Shown here: positions 15,201-30,200 of the stretch, piece by piece
Layout: each line of letters starts with the position of its first letter
Numbering within the stretch: the first letter of the stretch is position 1
Source: Tridacna crocea
Taxonomy: Eukaryota > Mollusca > Bivalvia > Cardiida > Cardiidae
Direction: 5' to 3'
Assembly: GCA_943736015.1 (NCBI GenBank)
Contig: OX031062.1
Location: 4,446,501 to 4,510,500 of the forward strand
DNA length: 64,000 nt
Made by a program: the position numbers and the translations under genes
The notes under the pieces: generated by a model
What the model was told of the DNA's origin: nothing
The model's database searches: none
Seen by the model: only the letters and a program-made list of their open reading frames with translations

Positions 15201-18200
15201 AATTTTAGTAGCCCTATCCAAATTGAAAGCATTTGCAGACGACAATTTCAATGTGGGTCAAACGGTGCATTTGTTTAGTGATAGGTTAGAAAACATGGGA
15301 GAAATTGCTGGTTACCCGCATTTTCTCCTTTTCCCACAATGTTTTCTACCCTTCCCAAAACAAATATAAGTTTTTGAGCCACATTTATTTTATTTTGTTG
15401 TCTGCAAATGCTGTCAATTTGGACAAGTCTAAATTTTTGTAATTTGATAAACTTTTTTAGCTATTATGACACTGCTTTAATATTGTATTCTTGTAAAAAA
15501 GCAAAACAACTTATAGACTCTGTGAAAAGCAGTTTAAATTTATCAGAAAAAGTATCACTACATCTAGCCTTGGAAATGAAGCCTCTGAAACACTGGGGGA
15601 AAAGAAGAAAATACATGTACAGCTAACCAGCATTTTTTCCTTTCTCACAATATTTTCTACTGTTTCTCTTTCAAGCACCAGCTCCAACTATCTGAGCCAC
15701 ATTGAAATTTCATTTGCAATTGTTTTAATTATGTCAAGTCTGAAAAAAAAAAAAATTTTTTTTTGGGGGGGGGGGAAGGGAGGAGGGAAAGAATTAACCC
15801 TTTCCCAAACGAAAAATTTTGGACCCTTCCAAGAGTTTGCAGACAACAATTTTAGATTTGGAGAAAATGGCAGAAATGTCTCAAAAAGAGTAGAAAACAC
15901 TGTGGGAAAAGGAGAAATTGCTCGTTACGAGCAATTTCTCCTTTACCCACAGTGTTTTCAAAGGTCTTTTACTGTAGACACGTAAAAACCAGGGCTTGTT
16001 TAGGAAAGGGTTAATATAAAATGGGTTAGGAAACATGCACACACACCCAAAAAAAAACCCTAATATTTATCTGAAAAGACGTAATTATTATGTTAATTTC
16101 TTCATTTAAAATGAAAACCTGGTAATTTATTGTCAAGCTATGATTGATGTTTCTACTTTTGAATTTATCTGTACAAACAATTGCAAAGATTTCATCTGTT
16201 TCTTCGGATTACCATTAACAGAATGAACCTACAGTCGAACCTACTTACTCAATCATTAACCTGTTATCACATAATCCCTACTTTTGACGACCCTGAAAAA
16301 GAAGCCTTTAGAAAACATTGTGGGAAAAGGAGAAAACGCTGGTTACCAGCATTTTCTCCTTTTCTCACAATGTTTTCTATCTTTCACAAAACTGTAACCA
16401 GCATTTTCTCCTTTTCCCACAATGTTTTCTAAAGGCTTCTTTTTCAGTCACTTATATTTTGTTGTCTGCAACTGCATTCGATTTGGACAAGTCAAAAACT
16501 TTGTCATTTGGTAATAAGTTAACCCTTCACCAAACTGCTCCTGGTTTTACTTCCCTACAGAGGAAGCCTTTTAACCCCTTACAAAACAATCCCTGGTTTT
16601 CATAACCAAGAGGAAGAAGCCTTTTGAAAACATTGTGGGTAAAGGAGAAAATGCTGGCAACCAGCATTTTTTCCTTTTCCCACAATGTTTTCTACTCTTT
16701 TCTTAAGTCAATTTTCATTGTTTCAGTCACATTCATTTTGACCTCTGCAAATGCTTTTAATTTGGACTAGTCTAAAATTTTGTTGTTCAGTAAAGAGTTA
16801 AAAGAATTGTGGGAAAAAGAGAAAATGTTGATAACCAGCATTTTCTCCTTTTTCAACAATGTTTTCGAGCCTATCAAAGCACTATCGCACCATTTGAACC
16901 ACACTGACATTGTTGTCTGCAAATGCTTTCAATTTGGACAAGAATAACATTTTGTCATCTGGTAAAGGGTTAATATTAATGTGATGTACTGTAATATTTT
17001 TTTGCCACAAACAACTTACCAAAAAATTATGGAAGAAACAATAATTATAATGCTTATGAAAAGCTAACCATCCTTTTCTTACATTGCTTATTACATAACT
17101 TCAAAATTTTTAAAAAAATCCTTTTCTTTTCAGCTTCAAATACATCTATGGTATTTGTCTTTTTTTTCCACTACTCATGCATGCATTTATATCAATGTGT
17201 TCGACAATAAACCTTGGGCATTCAAGTCATAACCATGAGCAAAGTTTCTGCTCTGTCTTCTTGCTCATAAGTTTTGTTTGTTTTGGAGTTAACAGATCAT
17301 ATCATGGCTGTCAGTACACCTACGCAAGTGTTTCCTGGCTTTCTCACAAATACAACTACTGACACATGGATAGACAGGCTGATTCCAGTATACTCCTGAA
17401 ATCATTTGTTTTGCAGGGGCATAATGACACCACTTTCTTTCCAAACCACTGACTGCATTTTTCACATGCATCGGAGGTGAGAGGCCAAAGTCCCCTGAAA
17501 GAAAGTTCGCCTAATTAAGATATCAGAATTTCAACCACTTGGCTCCGACTCAGGTAAGTTAACCAATGAGCTACCTAACGGGCCTTGCTGATAAGTCTCA
17601 GAGCCAGTTCAGTAACTAGTTCAATAATGATGACATGTGAACAAATGACACTTGCAAGGTCAAACTGCTGAGAATGCAGTAAGTGTTGTTACATTGCAGT
17701 AAGCATAAGCCACTCAGATATTAACCTGTAATGACCTTGACCTATGACATTTAATGACCTACCTGTACTGGGTTTTTCCCCTCTTTGGATGGTTGCATGA
17801 ACTTGAAAACATTCAGCTTTGGTGGAGGTTTCTTAAGTTCTCGCTAAAAATAGTGATTGACTTAGTAATCACTCAGTGCAACAATTTAGTAAATTTGGCA
17901 TATTATTTAAGGTTATGTAGTAATATCATATATGAAAAATATTTTCCTGTAATCACCGTGATCATCATTGCTAAACATCCTCTATCCTTCTGGCTTTTTT
18001 TTTTTTCAATTCCTGATAAACCCTTTACACCACAGTCATGAGTTCTAATGACACTGCTGAAGAAAACCTTTGAAAACATTGTGGCATTCTTTCTTGGCTA
18101 AATCTGATTGGCAGTTCTTGGAAAAAATTATCGAAAACCACGATGCAACAACAGTAACAGTTGCATAGGCCCATGCCTGTTTATACAAAATTTTACTCGA

Positions 18201-21200
18201 TTTATCGTTTATTCTACTGGTGTCACACTGTTTTGCAGCACTGATGTAAATATGTTCTTTCACAAGGGTAAGGGTAACACCACAGCATTACTTTGCAAAA
18301 ACCGTGAAGGGAAACAAAATAATTGTGTTAGAATTTCTAACTAATGGAACAACAACAATCAACAACAATCAACATTTTAAGCCTTTATCAAACAATTCAG
18401 ACTTATAACAATCCTAAGAAGAATGTGTTACAAAACACTGTGGGAAAAGGAGAAAATGCAGGTATTAAATGTTGAATTAAATCAGTGTTTTATTAACATA
18501 ACAGTCTAAGGATTAATCCTTTAGCAAACAACCCTGGTTTTCATGACCCTGAGATAGAGGCCTTTTGAAAACATTGTGGTTAAAAGGAGAAAATGCTGGT
18601 AACCAGCATTTTCTCCTTTTCCAACAATGTTTTCTACCCTATAAATAAACAATTGCATCATTCGAGCAACACTGAAATTGGTGTCTGCAAATGCTTTCAA
18701 TTTGGACGGGGCTAAAATTTTGTCGTCTGGTAAAGGGTTATTGATCCTTGGAAGAAAACAATGTTTTCTACTACATCAAAGACAAATACAATCACCTCTG
18801 CTTTTTAAATTGTTGTCTGCAACTTCTTCAAATTTGAACAAGTCTATATTGTTATTGTGAGGTAAAGAATTAACCCTTTCCCAAACAATCCCTGGTTTTT
18901 ACGACCCAGAGATATAAGCCTTTTGAAAACATTGTGGGAAAAGGTAACCAGCATTTTCTCCATTTCCCGCAATGTTTTCTATCCTGCTAAAAACAACTTT
19001 CAATTTTTGAGATAGATCTATTTTGTTGTCTGCAAGTGCTTTCAATTTGGACCAGTCTAAAATTTTGTCGTTTGGTAAAGAGTTAAGGTAGGTCTGCATC
19101 AGTCATGCTCTACTTTGCATCTTCACTAATGATTTAGATGGATGTTTGTGATATTCATAAGGGGAAGGAATTTAAGAACAAAAATGACCAGAACCAGATA
19201 AGGTAAAAAAAAAAGGGATCATCAAGGAGGAATGCCATCTAAGGTATGTCTGGTAACAGATAATGGGTACCTATACATGAGTTATTGGACTTTATCCTGG
19301 GTACCTATACAGGAGTTTTTGGACTTTACCCTGGGTACCTATACAGGAGTTATTGGACTTTATCCTGGGTACCTATACAGGAGCTTTTGGGCTTTATCCT
19401 GGGTATATATACAGGAGTTATTGGACTTTATCCTGGGTACCTATACAGGAGTTATTTGACTTTATCCTGGGTACCTATACAGGAGTTATTGGACTTTATC
19501 CTGGATACCTATACAGGAGTTATTGGACGTTATCCTATCTCAAAATAACCAAGTTTGGAATGAAGGCATTCCATAGAAGCTGTTTTCAAGCTCTAGATTT
19601 GAAAACAAGTTATTTGATTTTGATTGCCTGTCACATTTATTTTTGTCTCAGCCAATCAGCTAGCTATTCTTCAAATTTGAAACTGAAATTGATTCATGCT
19701 CTGTGAAAAAAGTTGGGGGGGGGGAGCTTTTTGCATCTGCAAAAAGTATCAACCCAGGACAGCAAGTGTTGTCTGCACAGGCTGACCTGTGTGGAAACTG
19801 ATTTCAGTAAATTTTCTGCATGTCAATGGACCATTCTACCTCATGATTTGGTCTGTCGTTAAACAAAACAGGTTTTATGGATCCATAATCATGTGACAAT
19901 TTGCTTGGTTGCATACATCACAAAGATGCATTAAGGCCCCTTTTGCCAGAGCATGACTTAATTGATTCTTTTTTTATGATTAGTTGAATACAACTCCAGA
20001 AGTGGTAAAAAAACAATATTTCGGTGAAAAAGTAACAAAACTTGGTGAAAACAACATAAAGGAAACAAAAAAAAAAATATTTGACCTACATTTCTAGGAG
20101 ACAAGGGGTTACTTCTGTCAGAGTTATGGGACCTGACAATCTCTTCAGTTGGCTCGGACTTCTCCGAGTCCTGGTGATCTGACAGCTCATATTTGTTGTC
20201 CAAAGGTTTTGACTGTTTATCATCATCAGGTAAAATGTCGTCTTCATCGTCAACAAAGTCACTTACGTCTGATATCTCCTGAGATTCTCGAATCTCACGC
20301 TGTCAAAATTAATATCGTTGAAAATACAAATTCATGCACAAAAAAGTTAATTTGAAAAACACATCAGAATCAAGCAAGTATTCAAAAATACCATGCACAT
20401 GCAAGCATGCATTAAAATAAAAGTCTGATATAGAAATTTGAAGAACTCCAGGGAAAGAAAGACACATTAATTCTTCATCAAATGAAGAAATTTTAGACTG
20501 GTCCAAATTGAAAGCATTTGCAGACGTCAAAATAGAAGTAACTAAAAATCTGAAATTTGTATTGGGGAGGGCAGAAAACATTGAGGGAAATGGACAAAAT
20601 GCTGGTCACCATCATTTTCTCCTTTTCCCACACTGTTTTCAAAAGGCTTCTTTTTCTGGGTCGTTAAAAGTCAAGATTGTTGGGTAAAGAGTTAAGGCTA
20701 CTGTACATAAAGCTTGGTATAAATTTACTTCTGTGGTTGTCTGACATTTTTTTTCTTTTTCCCTCAATGTTTCAATGAGAAAAAATCTTTACAACAACCT
20801 TTCTCATCATTTGAGCTACTTATGTTTGCAAATGCTTTTAACCCCAGGGGTGCAAAATAAACCATGTGGATATTTTATCAGTCTAGAAAATTTAATAAAA
20901 CCAACAGAACTGAAACTTTAATTCTGCTCTTTTCCAGAATGACCCAACAAAACAGACAGTGTTGATCAAAGATCAGACTGCACATTTTGTGCTGTCTGAT
21001 CTTGATCTACACTGACAGACAAGTCTAAAACTGTTTCTCTGGTTGAAAAACCTAAAACATCAATACAAACCTCAAGTTCTGCTTGGGCCTCGCGTTCTAA
21101 CTGTTCCTGTCTTCTTCTTTCATCTTCTTCCCACTGTCTCTGCCTCTCTTCCTCTTCTTCCAGCTCTGCTAACTTCCTCATTTCTTCTTCCCTTCTATCT

Positions 21201-24200
21201 CTCTCCTCTTCTTCCCTCAGGAGTCTGTCTGCTTCCTCTTGTTTTTGTTTTTCCTGATAAATGATAAATAAATACATGAGACATGGTTCAGAACTGTAGC
21301 CTTTGCAGTCTGATCTTACCCTCCTCTTTTTTAACACAAGTAGAAAGATCACATTTACAAATTAATGTCAATTCAAACAGAACTTCAGACAATGAACATT
21401 CTATAAAGATCTTCGTCTTACCCTCTGTCTCTCTAGCTCCCATTCACTTGCGGATTCCTCATCAGAGGCAGTGTGGGATGTCTGAGATCGGGCTGTTCTG
21501 GGCGTCTCGTTCTGCTGCATTATCGCAACACCAAATTCTTCTTGGGCTTCCTCATCTGACTGTACTTCTTCCTGAAAAGTATAGTGGCTTAACCCATTAC
21601 CATAAAATGCCTACTTTTGACGACCCTGGGAAAGAAGCCTTTAGAAAGCATTGCGGGAAAAGGAGAAAATGCTCATAACCACCATTTTCTCCTTTTCACA
21701 CAATGTTTTCTTCCCATCACTAAACAATTTCCAAATTTTCAGTCACTTTTATTTTGTTGTCTGGAAATGCTTTCGATTTGGACAAGCCAAAAATTCTATC
21801 GTTTAGTAACGAGTTAATTCAACAGCCATTCTAAAACCATTTGAAATTCTGAATTCCAAAACTAACCCTGGTTGATAGAGACAGAAGGCCTCAGTCAATC
21901 AGATGGATAAGATGTTCGAATATGATCAGTTTTTAAGGTTGTGGACCCGTAATAAATCTAAAACCTCTACATCCTCATATCAAAGGGAGATAACAACTAC
22001 CTCCCTTTTCTGGAAATTAACAAAAGTATAAAACAATAATTTCAAGATAGACATCAAAGGAATTTATGGTTTGTTAAAAATGTGCAAAAGTATTATATCT
22101 GTATAAATCCATTTACATCAACTATCAAGAAATGTTTTTTTTCCATTCTGCACTAGAAGTGTTACTGGTCTACCACCTTAACTCTTTACCAAAAGACAAA
22201 TTTATAGACTGGTCCAAATTGAAAAGCAATTGCAGATGACAAAATAAGCATGACTGAAAAAATGAAATTTGATTTAGTTTAAACATATTTATTTTACATC
22301 GATTGAAAAACAAGTTCTTACAACTTATACTAATCTCTCTCGATTCAGAATCGAATCAAAACTTTTATTTTGGAAGGGTAGAAAACATAATGGGAAAGGA
22401 GAAAACGCTGGTTTCCCACAATGTGTCAAAAGGCTTCAACCCCAGGGTCGTTAAAAGTCGTCATTGTGTGGTAAAGAGTTAAACAATTGGTGAATACTGT
22501 ACTAGCTGCATTCACTGTTTATTTCTGTATGTTAATTTCTGATAGAGTAGAAAACATTGTTAGAAAAGAAGAACATGCTGGTGACCAGCATTTTCTCCTT
22601 TTCCAACAATGTTTTCAAAAGGCCTTTTCCTCAGAGTCGTTAAAACTTGTGATTGTATGCTAAAGAGTTAAAGCAAGAAACCGCATAATTATGCAAACAA
22701 AAAATTAAATGTAACTTAACTCTTTACCAAACGACAAAATTATATACTGATCCAAATCGGGAGCATTTGCAGACCACAAAATAAATGTTACTGAAAAATT
22801 GAAACTTTTTATGAAAAGGGTACAAAACATTGTTGGAAAAGGAGAAAATGCTGGTTACCAGCATTTTCTCCTTTTCCCACAATGTTTTCAAAAGGCTTCT
22901 TTCTCAGGGTCGTTAAAAGTCGGGATTGTGTGGTAATAAGTTACGGCATGAAAATTGTCTTCTAGAGGGAAAAAAATGTGGGAGAGAGGAGAAAAAGCTG
23001 GTCACAGGCATTTTCTTCCTTTCCCAAAGTATATCAAAAGTCCTCTTTCTGTGGGTCGTTAAAAGTCATAGATTTGTAGTAAAAGAATAATTCACGCACC
23101 TCGGAGTCCCAGTCTGAATCTCCATTTTGCTCCTGTTTCTGAGGAGCTTGAGCCCGAATTGGTTCCTCACGCTCAGCTATGATCACAGTCCTCACAGCAG
23201 CTGATGTACTGGTAGTGGGTGGGTCTGGGGTACTGTGTGTTCTTTGGTGGGAGGAGTCAGAGGTAGGTTCTGGTGTCTGATAAGATGGGATACTGGGTGT
23301 GTATGTCTGTTGGGCTGGGCTACTTGTGTTAAAGGCAGTAACAGCCTCTTCTATGTGATCATCTATTTCATCTTCATCTTCATCCTCAAATTCAAAATCT
23401 TTTACTTCTGGGCTCATAGCCTACAAACAGATCAACGGACATACCTATATTTTACCCATTACCATACAGCAAAATTTGTAAACTCACGTGCAATGAAAGC
23501 TCTTGCAGATCACAAATTAAATATACATGTAATGAAAATTATGAGACATGTCTGGTAAAGGATAGAAAACATTGTGTGAAAAAAAGAAAATATTGGTTAC
23601 CAGCATTTTCTCCTTTTCCTACAATGTTTTCAAAAGTCACCTCTTTCAGGGTCGTTAAAACCCTGGGTTTTTGCAAAGGGTGAAATCTTTATCAGACAAA
23701 AATGTTTTAGACTACATAAGAAAGCATTTGCAGAAATGCCATTAAATATGATTGAAATATAGGACCCAATCTTTGAAGGGCAGAAAAAAATGAATTCCTT
23801 TCAGAAAAACCATTTATTTCCAAAAACATAGAAGCTGCAAATGTGCCTTGGTATCCAGCCTGCAGCATTAAATTGACCTTCTGTATTGACAGTATGGCTG
23901 TACAAATATGTGAACATTTTTTTAATGCATAATTTATGGTTTTCCTTCAACTTTCTGTTGAAAGGGTCACAATGACCCCCTTCATATGAATTACAGAAGG
24001 TAGAATAATAAATTTTGGGGGTCATTTAGCAAAAATTTGGGGCTCAAAACCCTCAAAATTCAAAGAAACAAGGGGGTCATGGAAAACCCTGATAATTTTA
24101 ATCCTTTACCAGACACCAAAATTTTAGCTCTGTCCAAATTGAAAGCATTTGCAGACGACAATTTCAGTGTGACTCAAGTGGTGCAATTATTCATTGATCA

Positions 24201-27200
24201 GGTAGAAAACATTGTGGGAAAAGGAGAAAATGCTGGTTACCAGCATTTTCTCCTTTTCCCACAATGTTTTCAAAAAGCTTCTTTTCCAGGGGCGTCAAAA
24301 GTAGGGATTGAGTGGTAATGGGTTAATTAAAGATGCCTTCCCGAAACACCTACACAACTACAACAACCAGGTATTTCTGCTTCTGATACAAAGTGCAAAC
24401 CCACTCACAGTGCACTGATAAACAAAATAATTGTAGATACCAGTCCAATCTTGGAAAGGCTATGACAGCCAAAAAGCATTCTACCTTTCATTCTTTGTCT
24501 CTAGAATCAGAAAGTAAGACACTCTCTTATTGGAAAAAGTTAAGCCAATCAGTACCGGTAATTGTGTTACTTTCTACATCTAGACAATTTTTGAGAGCTA
24601 GACTAAGAATATGATTATGATTAGATGGAATAAAGGCCCAGGATCTGTATTCACCAACTACTCTTGGGAACATTCTTAGTCTTATTCTCAGTTTCTAAAT
24701 TTGAAAGTAAAACATTTCCTGATTGGTTTAGCCAATTAGAAGTGGTGTTACTTTGAAATTTAGAAAATCTCAGATGTAAAGACTAAGACTGTCCTTCAGC
24801 ATGGTTGGTGAATATGGCCCCAAATCTCTAATGGATAAACAAATTTTCTGTGCTTAAAATGGCACCTATAAGATTAAAATCATTGCGAACTGTAATTACC
24901 TTGTTTTGAAGTTTGGTATCTTCTCTAGGTGTTCTGGGTGTGTACTCTCCTTCTGTGGAATCCCATTGGCTTGTCTGTAACCAATGAAATTGTTTATTAC
25001 ATAACATACAGTCTTTTTTTAAAATGCTTTACCAAACAACCTCAGTTTTGACAACCATGAAAAAATAGGCTTTTGGAAACAGTATGGGAAGGAGAGAAAA
25101 TGCTGGTAAAGAACATTCTTTTCTTTTCTCATGATGTGTCTTTTGTATCATAGAGATCAATCATGTGCCTAAAACTACATTTAATTTGTTGCCTGCAAAT
25201 GCCTCAAAATTTACAAATATCAAGTTTTTTTTCTGGTACAGAGTTACATAACTTGCCATACAATTACATGTATCAAGTGTTGCACATCTGCAGACGACAT
25301 TTTTTCCTTTTTCCAAACAAGCCCTTGTTTTTACCTGTCTGCAGTACAAGTCTTTTGAAAACACTGTGGGAAAATGAGAAATTGCTCATAACGAGCAATT
25401 TCTCCTTTTCCCACAGTGTTTTCTACCCATTTTGAGAACTCTCTGTCATTTTTATCAAATTTGAAGTTGTTGTCTGCAAATTCTCTCAGTTTCAAAGAGT
25501 CTAAAATCTGTTGTTTGGGAAAGGGTCAACATTGTAGGAAGGGGAACAGTTGCTTCTACACAGAAATCTTTCCTTTTAGTACACTGTTTTCATTTTGTTC
25601 AAGATAAGACTTCTTCATCCTTCTTGTTAAAAAATTCCTGGTCTAAGTGATATATGTCAAATTTTGTATATACATGGCATCTAGAATTGTCTTATATGAT
25701 AGAAGGTTACAGCTAAAATCTTAATATGGCCTACAACACATGAAAATGGCGATCAGACATTTGTGTAAAGTGTTGTCTCGTATCAGCCTGCACAGGCTAT
25801 TTTGTTAACGGCCTTTTCTGTTTTTATGTAATTTTCCGTTTTGCAGGAATCTACTGTAGGACAAATTGTTATGTAGTCGTAAAGTGCTGTCTCGGATTAG
25901 CTGGCCCTAACTGCACAGGTTAATCCAACACAGTACTTTACGCAAATTTCCGAATGCCCCTTTCTACTTGTTGCTGGCCATAAATTAAGATTGATATGAA
26001 TCTGTCACAGAGACTTAGCTTAAATACTTTGTACTCTCTGTTGCTTTCAAAGAAATTCCAGGGCCCATATTCACTAACCATTCTTGAGAATATTCTTGGT
26101 CTAATTGTCTAAGGTTTTCTACATTTGTAAGTAACACAACTTCTGATTGGCTAAACCATACAGTTTTGCCAATCAGAAGTTGTGTTACTTACAAATGTAG
26201 AAAATTCTGTAGAATAAGACAAAGAACGGTTTTAAAGAATGGTTAGTGAATACAGGCCCAGTTCTATAATAGTAACAGTTCACTTGTCTATGCGTTTCAA
26301 GATTTCTATCATTTTCAAATAATATGAATGACAGTGGTTAGATCCAATGTTACAAAAATTTGGATGCTATTGAAAACACATGTATTGTGGGAAAAATAGA
26401 AAATGCTGGTAACTAATATATGGTTTCTCCTTTTTCCACAATGTTTTTACTTCCTTAAAGACAAATCTCAGAACTTGAGACACATTGGATTAACTAACTG
26501 TACTTTCAATTTCAAAATATCTAAAATTTCCTGGTCTAGTGAAGAATTTACAGTATTCAAAAGCTCAAACTATCTGTAACAGAAATTGGTGATAGAAAAA
26601 AAGGAAAGATTTTTTTTCTTTCATTTACCTGTCACTAATAACTATGGTTCTTAAGACATGTAAATTTATGAAAACTCAGTTGTAATGAACTTATGGATAA
26701 TGAAGAAAAATGGGTATAAAATCAGGCAAAAAAAGAGAGAGAATATTGGCATGCAATATATTCAACATGCGTACATGTATGTGAACGTAAAGAAAATTAA
26801 CTTTGTTCTCCATAACACCAATTTAACCCTTTACCATACAATCCCAAGTGTTAACAACCTGGAAACGGAAGGCTTTTGAAAACATTGAGGGAAAAGGAGA
26901 AAATGCTGGTGACCAGCATTTTCTCCTTTTCCCACAATGTTTTCTTCCATATCAGAAACAGAGATAATCATTGAAGCTACATTTTATTGGTCATCTGTAA
27001 ATGCTTTCAATTAGGTTGGGTCCATCATTTAGTTATTATCGTTTAGTTATTTGGTAAAGGGTTAAGATGGAAATGAAGTACCAGTAGTCAATCAACTGTT
27101 TGTAAGGTATGAATAATACATAATTATCAACCAAAACAGTGATGTTGGTCACAAATTATCTGTTTGATAATAATAAAAAAAATGGTGGGGGAAAAATATT

Positions 27201-30200
27201 TGGGGGAAAAAGGAGTGATTATAAGGTTAACTAAAATGAATATAAAGTCATTTAGTTACACTTTACAAAGGGCATACAATGAGAAACAGATATTAACCTT
27301 TTAACAACCAATCCCGAGTTTCAACAACCCTTTAGCAGAAGCCATTTAAACCATTTTGGGAAAGTGGGAAATTCTGGTCTCCATCATTTCCCTACTTTTC
27401 TTACAATGTTTTCCCTCCTCTTAACTTTTTACCAAACAAAAAAAAATTTAGACTGGACCCAATTCAAAGCGTTTGCAGACAAGAAAATAACGTTAACTGA
27501 AAATTTGAAATTTGTTTTGGGATGGGCAGAAAACATTGTGGGAAAAGGAGGTAACCAGCATTTTCTCCTTTTCCCACAATATTTTCAAAAGGCTTCTTTC
27601 TCAGGGTTGTGAAAAGTCGGGATTGTGTGTTTAAGGGTTAAAAGCAAATTTCTATTTTTCAGGTCACATTTATTTTCTTCATCAGCAAAATCTTCCATTT
27701 TTTGGAAGGTCTAAGATCTTATTGATTGGTGAAGTGTTAACTTAAACTGTTATGATAATCACAAAGTACTTCAAATGACATCAAATTACCTCCATACCAA
27801 ACAACAAAATTTCAGACTGGTCCAAACAGAAAATATTTACAGACAAGTGATTTGAATGCTTCTCATATAATCCAATTTGTCCTACGATAGGTTGAAAACC
27901 TTGTTGGGAAACAAGAAAATGCTGGAAATGAAATGCTGGTTTCCAGCATTTTCTCTTTTCCAAACACGGTTTTCTAAAGGTTTCTTTCTCGGGGTTGTGG
28001 AAACTCTGGATTGTTTGGAAAAGGCACAACTCTTTACTAAACAACAAAATTTTAGATGAGTCCAAATTGAAAGCATTTGCAGAAGACAAAATAACCTAAC
28101 TAGAAAAATGAAATTTGTTTCCAGCGGGTAGAAAATTTTGCAGGAAAGGGAGAAAATGCTTGTTACCAGCATTTTCTCCTTTTCCAACAATGTTTTCAAA
28201 AGCTTCTATCTCAGGATCCAAAAAACCTGGGCTCGTTTGGAAAAGAGTTAAATTACAATCTTCATTTGAACAACAATTAGATGATAATATATTGAACAAA
28301 TTATGAAATATAATGTGATACACAAGTTAACTATAATATAGTGAAGAACACACATTATCTTCAACATGAATGAAATAAGTAGTTTCTGAAATGATAATGT
28401 ATTTCTCTTAATAAAAGTGCCCTCCCTTATAGTAGCCCCCCCCCCCCCCAACTTCCCCTCGTGCATTTTAGTTGATTGAAATGACAATGTTTGGAGAATT
28501 TGATAAGGAATGAAAAATTCCTCCAATCTGATTAATACATGTATTTCCTCTTAACAATCACTATTAATACAAAGAAATGCGACTTGGAAAGACTTTTTGC
28601 TGTGCTAATTGGGTGCAATAAAAAAAAAAAAAAAAGACTCCCTGTCTATGTTTTGTATAGCTCTCGGGAGCTTTTATTATGAGAAACACAGTAGGTCTCT
28701 ATTTTGATTGAAAATTACAGTGCATCAAACACATTCACTGAAATAATAATAAAGAACATTATCTGAAATGACGATGAAATAAGTACATGTATCTGAAGTT
28801 GGTGCCTGTATATAAATAAAGTAAAAGTTTAAAACAAATGTTTAGAATTAAAGTATCACAGCACAATAAAATCATGAACTAGTTATACTGCTTTTAATTA
28901 CCTCCCTTGAATACAAAATTTAATATGACAAGTGAGCATTAGAACAACTCACTTGTAAAGTACCTAGAAAGTATGAAAAGATTCGACATGATCAATATCA
29001 TAACAAATGAAACCTTCATTTCTAATATTAAAACATTCCATAAGATAATCTACTGCTCTGTTTTTGGCCATCAGTCACAAATGATGCAATAAAAATAAGA
29101 TGATTAAATTGACTCTATTCTTAATTATTGTTAAAAATCTTCTTTCTGGGTTATTAATTTTGCATTTTCTTTTATCTCATTAACACTTTTTGTCTCTTTT
29201 CTTTCATGATTTTTTTCTTCAGATGTAGTAATTTCCCTACCAATTGGTAATCTTATCATCATTTGATAATCCTATCATCATTCAAAGGAGTTTAAAAACC
29301 AGTATAAAAGGTAAAGGATGAACAACGTTAGACACTCAAGTGAAGGTCAGGATGACATTGTTGCACACTGCAAACTATTCACCTCATCCCCATCAGCCTC
29401 CTCAACAAGGGATGCCTGATCATCCATAGTGTTCTGTGTGGTGGGTTCCACACTCTCTCTATTTACATCATGCTGAACAACAGAACTACCATGTTTGCTA
29501 GCATTAGTGCCTGAAGAACCTTCATGAAGAGCTTTTGCAACCTCTTTATCAACAATCAGACTACTTGTGTTACTAGAATCTGTCTTTCTGTTCACTCCAG
29601 GAATGGTTTCAGGTTGAATAACTGCCCCATCTTCATCAGCAATATCATCATGGAGAGATTCAGTCTCAAGCGTATCATCTGAATCCTCCGAAAGCTCACT
29701 GTCAGCTTCAGTTGTGCTTGGTTCATACTCAAACAAACATTTTGGAGCATTTTTTCTATCAATAACATGCCCTTCACCTGAACCAATGGAAGTAACTGAC
29801 ATTCTGCCTTTGGCAACACTTGGACTGGGTGGCAGAGCTTTAAGAGACCTCTCTTTCTCTTCACCAAGACTCTTGTCAGCCCCTTCCTTCAGGCTTTTCT
29901 CTATTTCATCCTTAATACTTGCTTCTCCTTCCATCTTTTCCTTGTTGTCATAGAATTCAATCTCTTCACTTATAAGCTCATCAATTTCATCAAAATTTGC
30001 CATTGCCTTTTCTACATGCTCTTCATAATCCTCTTGATCTTCATCATAATCAAAACCTTCATTTTGAATTTCATTTGGGTTATTTTCATCATCACATAGT
30101 ATACTTGTTCTTCTATCAAAGTCAGATTGTTTTCCTGTACCAACATTCAAAGTACTCAAACCATCTTCATTACCATGTAGTGTATTTCCAAGTTCATCTA

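Noticed and set aside
15742..15785. Poly-A/T/G run as a retrotransposon tail
   Set aside because: Homopolymer blocks of A, T and G in a row with no element boundary; treated as simple sequence.
26625..26660. Exon ending at ACAG/GTAAAT near 26630
   Set aside because: Strong donor, but the phase-0 frame has a stop with every nearby acceptor.
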